A stretch of DNA of 64,000 nucleotides, taken from assembly GCF_038051945.1 (NCBI RefSeq), contig NZ_CP150302.1, forward strand, positions 3,968,001 to 4,032,000. The letters run 5' to 3'. The position numbers and the translations under genes are program-made. Shown here piece by piece: positions 1 through 8,088 of this stretch. This DNA comes from Paenibacillus sp. FSL H3-0469 (GTDB taxonomy: Bacteria > Bacillota > Bacilli > Paenibacillales > Paenibacillaceae). How positions within the stretch are numbered: the stretch's first letter is position 1; every line of letters starts with the position of its first letter. The notes under the pieces are model-generated. The model had not been told where the DNA came from. It saw nothing but the letters and a program-made list of their open reading frames with translations, and made no database searches.

Positions 1-184
1 TTAAGCAAATCTTTTTTTGAAAAACATAGGAAACCCTTAATAAATCATCCAATTTAAGCTAGTGGATTGGTCACCTCGCCTTCAGGGACAACCTCCAGGG
101 TGGGATTTCTTCTTCACGGGCGTTTGACCCGGCTTAGCGGACTGAGGCGCTCTTATTCGGGAAGAATGTTGTCATTGGGGCGAG

Positions 185-317
185 TAACGGACACCATGGA
201 GCTTATCCCCTGCACTTCCACTCCAAGACGTCTTGTAGCGAGACGTTAAGGTCGCCTGAGTCCGTTATGCTGCGAAAAGGGGTGTTTTCGTGGTGATAAC
301 GTCTCTCCGGTCCGTTA
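185..317. repeat. Degenerate TCCGTTA repeats
   Basis: The heptamer TCCGTTA occurs at 261-267 and 311-317, exactly 50 bases apart, and its reverse complement lies at 185-191. The sequence after the two direct copies is also partly alike (a GC-rich stretch, then GATAACG or GTAAACG). Function unknown. The spacing resembles that of the repeats at 17288 and 41990. Confidence 0.4.
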
Positions 318-510
318 GGTGCAGACTCCCCTGGGGGATGGAGCTTCAGTAAACGCACCTCTGAGTTTCACAAACTTATCCACCGTTTAAAATCTGATGC
401 TGTAATAGTAGCCCTTGCCGCGCCGTCACCGGTATATCCTCATATGGTGCGATTCAAGGAAATGCTGCATTTAAAGCAGCTTCTTCCCCCCAGTAACCCG
501 GGTATTCGGA

Positions 511-640
511 AGATTGTTGCACAAAATACAGGAACTTTGAGTTATACCCGATGTATAGGCGAGGGATTATGCCTTCTATACAACAATTCCCGATTTCGGT
601 GGATTGAATACGGGAATTGTTGTATTTTGGGCAGGAATGA
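511..640. repeat. TTGTTG motif repeats with a 15-bp inverted repeat
   Basis: TTGTTGCA at 514 and TTGTTGTA at 617 are 103 bases apart, about twice 51.5. Between them ATACAACAATTCCCG (578-592) and CGGGAATTGTTGTAT (611-625) form a perfect 15-bp inverted repeat with an 18-base loop. There is no strong T-run after the hairpin on the plus strand, so it is not an obvious terminator. The motif is close to that of the block at 17288. Confidence 0.45.
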
Positions 641-670
641 AGGGGGGGTTGACCTAGTTCGGTTAGTTGC

Positions 671-721
671 AAAAAAAAGCGTTCATACAGAGAATGTCCG
701 AAGACGCTCTGCATGAACGCT
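671..721 (-). terminator. Rho-independent terminator of the ABC exporter operon
   Basis: Read leftward, AGCGTTCATGCAGAG pairs with CTCTGTATGAACGCT (one mismatch) and is followed by a run of eight T. It lies about 65 bases after the stop codon of the 786-2690 gene. Confidence 0.85.
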
Positions 722-785
722 GGTTATAGTTGGCTGTGGTCTACAGCCGGCTGTATTCAGAGGACTATTCTATTACAAATTCAGA

Positions 786-2690
786 TCAGCCTGCGTCCGG
801 CAGGTCATCCCCGGAGAACTGGCTGTTATAGAGATCGGCATAGAAGCCGCCGGCTTCCAGCAGTTCCACATGGGTGCCCTTCTCAATGACACTGCCCTGG
901 TTCATCACCAGGATCAGATCGGCGTCCTTGATGGTGGACAGGCGGTGAGCGATCACGAAGCTGGTTCTGCCGTGCATCAGCGTGTTCATCGCCTTCTGGA
1001 TCTGCACTTCTGTGCGCGTATCTACGCTGCTGGTTGCTTCATCCAGAATAAGGATGGACGGATCGGCCAGAATCGCCCGGGCGATGGTCAGCAGCTGCTT
1101 TTGACCCTGGGAGATGTTGGAGGCCTCTTCATTCAGAATCGTGTCATACCCGAGCGGCAGCGTACGGATGAAGTGATCGGCATGCGCAGCCTTGGCTGCC
1201 CGCACCACATCAGCCTCCGTAGCCCCTTCCCGGCCGTAAGCGATATTATCGCGGATGGTCCCGTTGAACAGCCAGGTATCCTGGAGCACCATACCGAATT
1301 TGCTGCGCAGCTCGCTGCGCTTCATATCGGTGATGTTCACACCGTCGATCACAATCTCCCCGCCGCTGATCTCATAGAAGCGCATGAGCAGGTTGATCAG
1401 CGTGGTTTTGCCGGCTCCGGTTGGTCCTACAATTGCGATGGTCTGTCCAGGAGTGACTTCGATGTTCATGTCTTCAATCAGGAGTTCACCCGGCTTGTAG
1501 CCGAACTGCACGTGACGGAATTCCACAGAGCCCTCTTCTGCATCTGCTGAACGTTTCGCCAGTGTAGCTGCCGTTTCAGGGACTTCCTCTTCCTCATCCA
1601 GCAGTTCAAATACACGTTCTGCCGAAGCGATGGTGGACTGGATGATGTTGGCGATATTCGCGGTCTGCGTAATCGGCATGGTGAACTGGCGCGAATACTG
1701 GATGAACGCCTGGATGTCGCCGACATCGATCGCTTTTTTGGTCACGAAGATCCCGCCGACCACACACACCAGCACATACCCCAGGTTCCCGATAAACATC
1801 ATCAGCGGCATAATAATCCCGGAGATGAACTGGGAGCGCCAGCCGGAGTTATACAGGTCCTCATTGATGGCATTGAAGTCCTTCAGGGAGTTCTTTTCCC
1901 GTCCAAAAGCCTTGATGATCCGGTGCCCGGTATACATCTCCTCCACATGACCATTCAGCTGGCCCAGCGATTTCTGCTGTCCGACGAAATAGGTCTGGGA
2001 GCGCTTGGTGACCAGCATAATCACTACGAAGCTCAGCGGCAACGTAACAATCGTAATCAGGGTCAGCCATGGGCTGATTGTCAGCATCATCACAATAACC
2101 CCGACAATCGTCACTATGGAGGTGATAAGCTGGGTCAAGCTCTGCTGCAGGGTAGTACTGATGTTGTCCACATCATTGGTCGCCCGGCTGAGAATCTCCC
2201 CGTGGGTCCGGGAATCGAAATATTTCAGCGGCAGCCGCTCCAGCTTGCTGTTGATCTGCTCACGCATATCGTATACAACCTTCTGTGCCACACCGGCCAT
2301 TACATACTGCTGGATATAACTGAACAGCGCACTGAACAGATACAGGCCTGCCAGCAGGATCAGAATATCATTCACATAGCCAAAATCAATCTTAGCTCCA
2401 GGCACGCCCATCATCTTGCCATAAGCACCTTCGAAAAGCTTGGTCGTTGCTTTCCCCATGACCTTGGGGCTGAAAATACTGAATACGGTACTGGCAATCG
2501 CCATCACGAATACAATAATCAGCTGGACCTGGCGCGGACGCAAATACCGGACCAGGCGGCGCAGGGTGCCCTTGAAATCCTTTGCCTTCTCGGCGGGCAT
2601 TCTCATGCCGGGACCGCCGCCCGGCCCGCCGCCGAAGCCGCCGTGTCTGCCGCCCTGCGGCGGCTTCGCTGCTTTGTTCTGTTCACTCAT
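786..2690 (-). CDS. ABC exporter, ATPase-permease fusion, heterodimer subunit with canonical Walker B
   Basis: This 634-residue half-transporter has a Gly/Pro-rich N-terminus (about residues 13-35), a six-helix exporter domain (about 55-345) and a C-terminal nucleotide-binding domain. The Walker A motif GPTGAGKTT is near residue 415, the signature is ISQGQ rather than LSGGQ (about 525), Walker B is ILILDEA (about 545), and the H-loop is AHRLS. The degenerate signature together with the intact Walker B glutamate is typical of the TM288/YfiC-like member of a heterodimeric multidrug exporter. Its start overlaps the stop of the partner gene by four bases (ATGA), so translation is likely coupled. 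Substrate unknown; a drug or lipid is usual for this family. Confidence 0.93.
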   Translation of the reverse strand: MSEQNKAAKPPQGGRHGGFGGGPGGGPGMRMPAEKAKDFKGTLRRLVRYLRPRQVQLIIVFVMAIASTVFSIFSPKVMGKATTKLFEGAYGKMMGVPGAKIDFGYVNDILILLAGLYLFSALFSYIQQYVMAGVAQKVVYDMREQINSKLERLPLKYFDSRTHGEILSRATNDVDNISTTLQQSLTQLITSIVTIVGVIVMMLTISPWLTLITIVTLPLSFVVIMLVTKRSQTYFVGQQKSLGQLNGHVEEMYTGHRIIKAFGREKNSLKDFNAINEDLYNSGWRSQFISGIIMPLMMFIGNLGYVLVCVVGGIFVTKKAIDVGDIQAFIQYSRQFTMPITQTANIANIIQSTIASAERVFELLDEEEEVPETAATLAKRSADAEEGSVEFRHVQFGYKPGELLIEDMNIEVTPGQTIAIVGPTGAGKTTLINLLMRFYEISGGEIVIDGVNITDMKRSELRSKFGMVLQDTWLFNGTIRDNIAYGREGATEADVVRAAKAAHADHFIRTLPLGYDTILNEEASNISQGQKQLLTIARAILADPSILILDEATSSVDTRTEVQIQKAMNTLMHGRTSFVIAHRLSTIKDADLILVMNQGSVIEKGTHVELLEAGGFYADLYNSQFSGDDLPDAG

Positions 2691-4456
2691 GCTATTTCCT
2701 CCTCTGACAGCTGCGAGGATACGATCTCGCGGTACACCTCATTGTTGTCCAGCAGCTCACGGTGCGTGCCCATTCCGACAATCTTACCTTCATCCAGTAC
2801 GATAATCCGGTCTGCGTCCATTACCGTGCTTACCCGCTGTGCCACAATAAGGACAGTAGATTCCGTAGTCTCCTCCTTGAGAGCAGCCCGCAGCTTGGCA
2901 TCCGTCTTGAAGTCCAGCGCGGAGAAGCTGTCGTCGAACAGGTACACCTCCGGTTTGCGGACAAGGGCACGGGCGATCGACAGGCGCTGCTTCTGGCCGC
3001 CGGAGACGTTGCCGCCCCCCTGGGAGATGCTTGAATCGAAGCCTTCCTTCATCGCCGAGACGAAGTCATAGGCCTGCGCCACCTTGGCGGCATGAAGAAT
3101 CTCTTCCTCGGTAGCATCCTCTTTGCCGTAACGGATATTCTCGTTGATGGTACCGGTGAACAGCACGGCTTTTTGCGGAATATAACCAATCTTGCTGCGC
3201 AGATCCTCCTGCGTCATCTGGCGCACATCCACACCGTCCACACTTACCGTACCCTCTACAGCATCATAGAATCTCGGAATCATGTTCAGCAGCGTGGACT
3301 TGCCTGAGCCGGTTCCGCCGATAATAGCAGTAATCTCACCGGGGCGCGCACTGAAGGTAATTCCCGACAAGGCCGCCTGTTCCGCACCCGGATAAGCGAA
3401 GGATACATTGTCAAACTCCACATACCCGCGCATCTCGTCACGGCCGTCCGCATGAGTCGCTGTAGCCGTAGTCTTCAGTTCTGCAGAGGTAGGGTCCTTA
3501 ATCTCAGGCTGCATATCCAGCACTTCATTAATACGCAGCGCTGAAGCTGAAGCTCTTGGAATGAGCACGAACATCATCGATACCATGATCAGCGAGAACA
3601 TAATCTGCATCGCATACTGAATGAATGCCATCAGGGAACCCACCTGCAGATCGCCGTCGCCGATACGGATTCCGCCGTAATACAGAATGGCAATCATCGA
3701 GAAGTTCATGACAATCATCATCAGCGGCATGAGTCCCGCCATCACCTTGTTGACTTTAATCGCCGTATCGGTAAGATCGCGGTTCGCTGCACTGAACCGT
3801 CTGTTCTCATGCTCAATCCGGTTGAACGAGCGGATGACGCGGATACCGGTCAGATGCTCGCGCAGCACCAGATTTAATTTGTCCAGCTTGATCTGGATCG
3901 CCTTGAACAGCGGAAGCCCCTTCATTCCGATGAAAAATATCGCTCCGACCAGCAGCGGAATCACCACCACAAAGATCAGCGAGAGCTTGGCATCCTCCGA
4001 CACCGCCATAATAATCCCGCCGATCATCATCATCGGGGCACCGACCATCATGCGGAGCATCATAGTCAGGACGGTCTGAACCTGTGTAATATCATTAGTG
4101 GTACGTGTAATCAATGAGGCCGTGCCCAGCTTATCGAATTCATGGAGCGTAAAGTTCTCCACATGATTGAACACCCGGGAACGGGTATTCTTCCCGAAGC
4201 CGGCCGCCACTCTGGCTGACAGATAGCTGGCAATAACAGAGCACAGCACGCCTCCGGCCGCCACCAGCAGCATGAAGCCGCCGATTCTCCAGATATACGG
4301 CTGGTCTCCGTCCACAATCCCTTTATCGATAATGTCACTCATCAAGGTGGGGAGATACAGGTCCCCCATGGACTGCAGGAATACCAGAATCAATACCCCT
4401 GCGACGGCCAAGCGGAAGGGCTTCAGTTGTTTCATTAATTTAATCAAGCTTCTCAT
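2687..4456 (-). CDS. ABC exporter, ATPase-permease fusion, partner subunit with degenerate ATPase site
   Basis: This is the 589-residue second half of the exporter, with six membrane helices (about 15-310) and a nucleotide-binding domain. Walker A is GGTGSGKST (about 377) and the signature is the intact VSGGQ (about 482). Walker B reads VYLFDDS (about 503), so the catalytic Glu is Asp, and the H-loop reads AQRVS, so the switch His is Gln. In TM287/TM288-type heterodimers the non-canonical site is built from the Walker motifs of one subunit and the degenerate signature of the other, which fits this pair. The gene overlaps the upstream MarR gene by 17 bases. Confidence 0.93.
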   Translation of the reverse strand: MRSLIKLMKQLKPFRLAVAGVLILVFLQSMGDLYLPTLMSDIIDKGIVDGDQPYIWRIGGFMLLVAAGGVLCSVIASYLSARVAAGFGKNTRSRVFNHVENFTLHEFDKLGTASLITRTTNDITQVQTVLTMMLRMMVGAPMMMIGGIIMAVSEDAKLSLIFVVVIPLLVGAIFFIGMKGLPLFKAIQIKLDKLNLVLREHLTGIRVIRSFNRIEHENRRFSAANRDLTDTAIKVNKVMAGLMPLMMIVMNFSMIAILYYGGIRIGDGDLQVGSLMAFIQYAMQIMFSLIMVSMMFVLIPRASASALRINEVLDMQPEIKDPTSAELKTTATATHADGRDEMRGYVEFDNVSFAYPGAEQAALSGITFSARPGEITAIIGGTGSGKSTLLNMIPRFYDAVEGTVSVDGVDVRQMTQEDLRSKIGYIPQKAVLFTGTINENIRYGKEDATEEEILHAAKVAQAYDFVSAMKEGFDSSISQGGGNVSGGQKQRLSIARALVRKPEVYLFDDSFSALDFKTDAKLRAALKEETTESTVLIVAQRVSTVMDADRIIVLDEGKIVGMGTHRELLDNNEVYREIVSSQLSEEEIA

Positions 4457-4940
4457 CTCCGTTCATTTGTAGCCGGTCTAGATTAGGCGGAGGATTATCC
4501 TCCATAAAGGCATAGACTTTCAGCAGCAGTTCCGCCAGTTGATCAGATTCTTCCTCACCTAAATACTCCACCATCCTGTGAAGTGTGGCGTCCATATGGT
4601 CCCTGGCCTTGCGGGTAATAATTTTCCCCTGTTCGGTCAACTTGATGCGCACTACCCTGCGGTCAGACGGATCTGCCTGCCGTTCTACCATCTTCTTGGC
4701 TTCCAGGCTGTTAATCAGCTGGGTTACCGTTGGCGGAGTCAGTCCCAGGAAACGGCTGATCTCCGACACCTTAAGTCCCAGATCTGAAGCATGCGACGCC
4801 CGTGCAATACATATCAGTAAAGTCATCTCACTTGGCTTATGCCCCTCCACCGAGTGATGCCAATGCCCTTTGCGCAGCTTCCGAAGTGCAGAGAAAAGCT
4901 TGTGTCCGACTGAGTTTTCACCTTCGCGATTTATCCCAAT
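4440..4940 (-). CDS. MarR-family transcriptional regulator, possible ATT start
   Basis: The protein has a winged helix (about residues 55-125 counting from the ATT), including TPPTVTQLINSLE as recognition helix and the wing DPSDRRVVRIKLT. It probably represses the downstream exporter. The first conventional in-frame start is GTG at 4850, which would remove the first helix normally used for dimerisation. The frame stays open upstream and encodes plausible MarR residues (GHKLFSALRKLRKG). The best-placed start there is an ATT at 4938-4940, preceded by GGGGTGG at a normal distance; no ATG, GTG or TTG is in frame between it and 4850. I therefore give 4940, with 4850 as the fallback. Confidence 0.82.
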   Translation of the reverse strand: MGINREGENSVGHKLFSALRKLRKGHWHHSVEGHKPSEMTLLICIARASHASDLGLKVSEISRFLGLTPPTVTQLINSLEAKKMVERQADPSDRRVVRIKLTEQGKIITRKARDHMDATLHRMVEYLGEEESDQLAELLLKVYAFMEDNPPPNLDRLQMNGDEKLD

Positions 4941-4956
4941 GCTTCCACCCCATTTT

Positions 4957-5007
4957 TAGTTAGGTTTCCAAATAATTAAACCATGTATTAATTAGGCTAC
5001 CTAATTA
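4957..5007. promoter_or_regulatory. Two inverted-repeat operators upstream of the MarR-exporter operon
   Basis: TAATTAGG-CTA-CCTAATTA at 4989-5007 is a perfect 8-3-8 palindrome. A weaker copy, TAGTTAGG-TTT-CCAAATAA, lies at 4957-4975. Their centres are 32 bases apart, about three helical turns. Position and form suit autoregulation by the MarR protein. Confidence 0.7.
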
Positions 5008-5148
5008 TATTTTCGTGCCTGCAATTTGTCAATTCCTGATTATGCTCTTACTATGTAATTTATTTCACATTACCACGCGCAAACGCTCCCGCGACACAGA
5101 GGGTCGGGGAGTCTCTCTTAGCTATCCAATTAACTGCTCTAATCTGCT

Positions 5149-5277
5149 CTAAAATTCCACTCCGTGTTCAACAGCGGTAAAGCCTTTCACCTTCGACCTC
5201 TGGTCTGTTCCTGTACCCGCAAGAATGAAGCTAAACAATACCAAAACGCTGGCCGTCATCAACAGTGATCTCTTCAT
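5149..5277 (-). CDS. Candidate signalling propeptide, 42 codons, overlapping the 3' end of the HTH-TPR regulator
   Basis: A short leftward ORF begins with ATG at 5277, nine bases after a GAGGTGAG ribosome binding site. It overlaps the regulator gene by 47 bases in another frame. The peptide starts with MKRS, continues with about 15 hydrophobic residues (LLMTASVLVLFSFILA), then has a polar C-terminal half ending in AVEHGVEF. This is the layout of Phr, PapR, NprX, AimP and AloP precursors: export signal first, mature signal at or near the C-terminus. The mature sequence is unknown; the last 5-10 residues are the obvious place to look. PapR also ends in Glu-Phe, which may be chance. Confidence 0.72.
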   Translation of the reverse strand: MKRSLLMTASVLVLFSFILAGTGTDQRSKVKGFTAVEHGVEF

Positions 5278-6637
5278 GTGCTCTCACCTCCCTGATCAGC
5301 TCCCGGTAAGCATTCTGCTGGGTATCCGAAGCGTAGTCTCTGTTCACTTCAAATAAGGTTACACAATTAATAAAGTCCTTGCCGCTGTTCAGCCTGATGG
5401 TCAGGCGCAGACAATGAAGAATATAGTCAATTCCCCTGGTATACTGCATGCGGGAGATATGGTAGATCGCAATCTGATAATAGAGACGGTACACCCGGTC
5501 TACATTAATCGTATCCTGGAATTGTTCAAAGCGCAGCATCTCCCGGGAAAAGCGCGACATCACTGCATCAGCGGAGAACCCGAAGCGGTTGGCCGACTCC
5601 ATAATGATTACCATGCCGGACAGAATCTCGCCGGGATGCTCGGACAAGAAAGCGATATAGGACGGCAATACAGAGATGTTGCCCATCAGAATCTCCAGCG
5701 TGAATCCGTTGGCCGTAGCAAACAGCTTGAAACTGTCCACACTGCTGCGCCCCTCGTCATCCAGCATCTCGAACCAGCTCAGGTCTGCATACCCGGCGGT
5801 ATATTTCTTGGCCTGCTCATACTCCCCTTGCTTGGTAAGCGCCGATGCCTTCAGCAGATAACCGTGCCCGTAATAGACCACCAGCGGACGTTCTGCCTGA
5901 AAGGCCTCTGCCCTCTTCCCCTTACTGCGGCGCAGCTCCTCGCGGTAGATTCCGCTGGCTAATGCCCTCAGCTCGTCGGCGAATTTCTCAACATCCTTCC
6001 AGCGGTGCAGCGCGAAGCATACCTTCGCCAGCTTCAGCAGCCCGTCCAGCTGCATCTCCTCGGGAAGCAGCCCGCGGTACGGCTCGAAGCTGATTACAGC
6101 GCGCAGCTTCTGCTCCATATCCACATCGGGCGTGGACTGCAGCGACTTGAAGATACGGTACTGGCTAATCGCCATGCGCTCGGAATAGCTGTCTTGTTCA
6201 TGGTCTACTATCAGCTTGTAGAACACGATGGATTCCTGTACTTTTCCGCTGCAGAATAGCCTCTCTGCCACCCTGTAGATGATATCCAGCGGCCGCTGAT
6301 ATTCCATAATCCGCCTTAAGACCTCTTCAATGCATTGCTGCTTGCCCATCTCGGCACATTTGACCAGGAAGGGCTCAATGCGGCGGCGGGAGATCCGCTC
6401 TTCACTGAAGCACTCATCCACATACAGCGGATACAACCAGCCTTCCGGGAAGCCAAAGGCCCGGATCATGGCATCCAGCTGTCCCAGCGAGATGGGCTTC
6501 GGCGGATTGCCGTGAAGAATGGCGCTGAGACTGCCGCGGTTCAGGCCGGAGACTTTGGCAAATGAGGCAAGATTATGGCCCGAGCGGGACAGACTCTTCT
6601 CAATTTCCGTACGTAATGTAGTCAGCTTCGCTTCCAC
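5231..6637 (-). CDS. HTH-TPR transcriptional regulator, RRNPP type, AloR-like
   Basis: This 468-residue protein has an N-terminal helix-turn-helix (about residues 12-55, with NLASFAKVSGLNRGSLSAIL) and a long all-helical region (about 90-450) with repeats such as RVAERLFCSGKVQESIVFYK that look like TPRs. This is the architecture of RRNPP receptors (PlcR, NprR, AimR), which bind exported and re-imported peptides. From memory the N-terminal region resembles the AimR-like AloR proteins of Paenibacillus, but I could not search. Start is GTG at 6637 with AGGGAGGTG five bases upstream. The propeptide-like ORF directly overlaps its end, which strongly supports a peptide receptor. Confidence 0.8.
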   Translation of the reverse strand: MEAKLTTLRTEIEKSLSRSGHNLASFAKVSGLNRGSLSAILHGNPPKPISLGQLDAMIRAFGFPEGWLYPLYVDECFSEERISRRRIEPFLVKCAEMGKQQCIEEVLRRIMEYQRPLDIIYRVAERLFCSGKVQESIVFYKLIVDHEQDSYSERMAISQYRIFKSLQSTPDVDMEQKLRAVISFEPYRGLLPEEMQLDGLLKLAKVCFALHRWKDVEKFADELRALASGIYREELRRSKGKRAEAFQAERPLVVYYGHGYLLKASALTKQGEYEQAKKYTAGYADLSWFEMLDDEGRSSVDSFKLFATANGFTLEILMGNISVLPSYIAFLSEHPGEILSGMVIIMESANRFGFSADAVMSRFSREMLRFEQFQDTINVDRVYRLYYQIAIYHISRMQYTRGIDYILHCLRLTIRLNSGKDFINCVTLFEVNRDYASDTQQNAYRELIREVRAHEEITVDDGQRFGIV

Positions 6638-6684
6638 CCGGCACCTCCCTATCCATCATTCAGGTTATCCTTCTATTAATTGCC

Positions 6685-6726
6685 ATTATAGGACAACACT
6701 ATGAAAAGCACAACGAAAAGCACAAC
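6685..6726 (-). promoter_or_regulatory. Sigma-A promoter and tandem direct repeat of the HTH-TPR regulator
   Basis: Read leftward, TTGTGC (6713-6708) and TATAAT (6690-6685) are separated by 17 bases, a good housekeeping promoter. The -35 lies inside a tandem 12-bp direct repeat, GTTGTGCTTTTC twice (6703-6726). A third partial copy, GTGTTGTCC, follows. The repeat could bind the regulator itself. Confidence 0.68.
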
Positions 6727-6771
6727 AAAATGGCCCCACATTAGTAGGACCATGATTACATTCACCATCAA

Positions 6772-7056
6772 TTATTGCTGCAAAGCCGCCTGATTCCGGA
6801 TCCGCTGGCTCTTCTTATTCTTGCCGTAGGGCGCGGCTCCATTCTTGCGGCTGCGCAGGCTCTCCATCATCAGGTTCTGGGCCATCACAATATATCCATC
6901 CAGCCGCTGGCTAAGCTCCAGCACTGCATGGTCGCTCAGACTCCGTTCCTGGGCTACCTCCAGCAGCTCGCTTCTTAAATTCTCTATAGTAAGGAACAGC
7001 TCATCTTCTCTGTAATCCCGGCCATTGGCATCAGGAGAATTCTGGTAAAGGTTCAC
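6772..7056 (-). CDS. Spo0E-family sporulation phosphatase-like protein
   Basis: A 94-residue protein whose middle (ENLRSELLEVAQERS...LSQRLDGYIV) carries the SQxLD signature of Spo0E-like aspartyl phosphatases. Family members dephosphorylate Spo0A~P and so delay sporulation. They are normally 50-90 residues with two helices, as here. The C-terminal tail (SRKNGAAPYGKNKKSQRIRN) is basic and not part of the core. Start is GTG with AAGGTGAG upstream. It lies just upstream of the HTH-TPR regulator in the same direction, but that regulator has its own promoter. Confidence 0.82.
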   Translation of the reverse strand: MNLYQNSPDANGRDYREDELFLTIENLRSELLEVAQERSLSDHAVLELSQRLDGYIVMAQNLMMESLRSRKNGAAPYGKNKKSQRIRNQAALQQ

Positions 7057-7170
7057 AGTTACTCACCTTCTCTCTATCAACTTCTCCCCTATCATAAATC
7101 ATGATGCCAAAAAACAAAATTTGCAAAAAAAGAAAAAAATGTCGGCGGAAGTATAAATAAGCTCTGCTAT

Positions 7171-8088
7171 TTATATACCCTCCGGAGGCTCCGGCGGCGA
7201 ATAACGTTCCCCAAGTACATTCATCGCAAAGGTAATCCACTCCCTGGCGGCAAAGGACAGATAGCGGTCCTTGCGCCAGATCATGCCCAGCTGCCAGGGA
7301 ATCACCGGCTCGGTCAGGGGAATAACTGCAATCCGCGAACGGTCGATATCCCGGCAGATGGTCTCCGGCAGCAGCGCAATGCCCATCCCGGCGGCGACCA
7401 TGCGGCTGATCAAATCCCACTGGGAGCTTTCGTAGACCACCTTGGGCTGAAAGCCAGCTTTGACACATTCTGAGATGATCCGGTCATGCAGGGCGAAGTC
7501 CTCCCGGAACAGGACGAACTCCTCTTCCGCCAGCTCTTTCAGCGGCACCTGCTGCGCTCCGTCCAGACGATGGCCTGCGGGAACCAGCAATTCCAGCCGC
7601 TCCTCCACAAAGGTGAAGCTATGGAACCGTGCCTGGTCCACCGGCAGCACAATCGCTCCTATGTCGAGCAGGCCGGACTCTACGTCATCCTCCACTTTTT
7701 TCGCCCCGTCCTCATGCAGCCGGATCGTCACCTCGGGATACTTGCGGTGAAACTCCCCTATGACCGCCGGGAAGAAGCTCGCCCCCACCATGGGCGGCAG
7801 TCCGATTCGGATATGCCCATGCTTCAGATTGCGCAGGCTGTCCAGCTCGGAGGAGAGGCTGGCAAAGGACTCTACAATGTTCTGCGCCTTGATGAGCAGC
7901 AGCTCTCCGGCATCCGTCAGGCGGATGCTTTTGCCCTCGCGGTAGAACAGATCTGCCCCCAGCTCCGTCTCCAGATTACGGATCATCTTGCTGATGGTCG
8001 GCTGGGTGATATACAGCGATTCTGCGGCTCTGGAGAAGCTGTTCAGCCTTGCGGCCTGCACGAAATACTCCAGTTGTCTGATATCCAT
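7171..8088 (-). CDS. cidR: LysR-family regulator, CidR-like
   Basis: It has an N-terminal LysR helix-turn-helix (about residues 1-60, MDIRQLEYFVQAARLNSFSRAAE) and a substrate-binding-like effector domain (about 85-295). It is divergent from cidA-cidB, the same arrangement as B. subtilis ywbI-ywbH-ywbG and staphylococcal cidR-cidABC. CidR activates cidAB, in Staphylococcus in response to acetate and overflow metabolism. I chose ATG at 8088 because AGGGTG precedes it at the right distance; an in-frame ATG at 8112 has no such site. Confidence 0.88.
   Translation of the reverse strand: MDIRQLEYFVQAARLNSFSRAAESLYITQPTISKMIRNLETELGADLFYREGKSIRLTDAGELLLIKAQNIVESFASLSSELDSLRNLKHGHIRIGLPPMVGASFFPAVIGEFHRKYPEVTIRLHEDGAKKVEDDVESGLLDIGAIVLPVDQARFHSFTFVEERLELLVPAGHRLDGAQQVPLKELAEEEFVLFREDFALHDRIISECVKAGFQPKVVYESSQWDLISRMVAAGMGIALLPETICRDIDRSRIAVIPLTEPVIPWQLGMIWRKDRYLSFAAREWITFAMNVLGERYSPPEPPEGI

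Larger units (their letters stand above)
1..785. other. Gene-free spacer at the left edge
   Basis: No convincing protein or RNA gene is visible. The first 60 bases are AT-rich. Bases 61-440 are more GC-rich and hold several TCCGTTA motifs. Bases 511-640 hold TTGTTGCA-like motifs and a long inverted repeat. The short ORFs here lack a ribosome binding site and recognisable content. I checked for tmRNA, SRP RNA, RNase P and 6S hallmarks from memory and saw none, but a non-coding RNA between 61 and 370 cannot be excluded. Confidence 0.5.

Noticed and set aside
61..440. Stable RNA such as tmRNA, 6S, SRP or RNase P RNA
   Set aside because: None of the hallmark sequences I know is present; the region instead shows short spaced repeats.
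1923..3071. Long plus-strand ORF opposite the ABC exporter genes
   Set aside because: It is an antisense shadow: no ribosome binding site, no family content, and the opposite strand encodes two clear ABC proteins.
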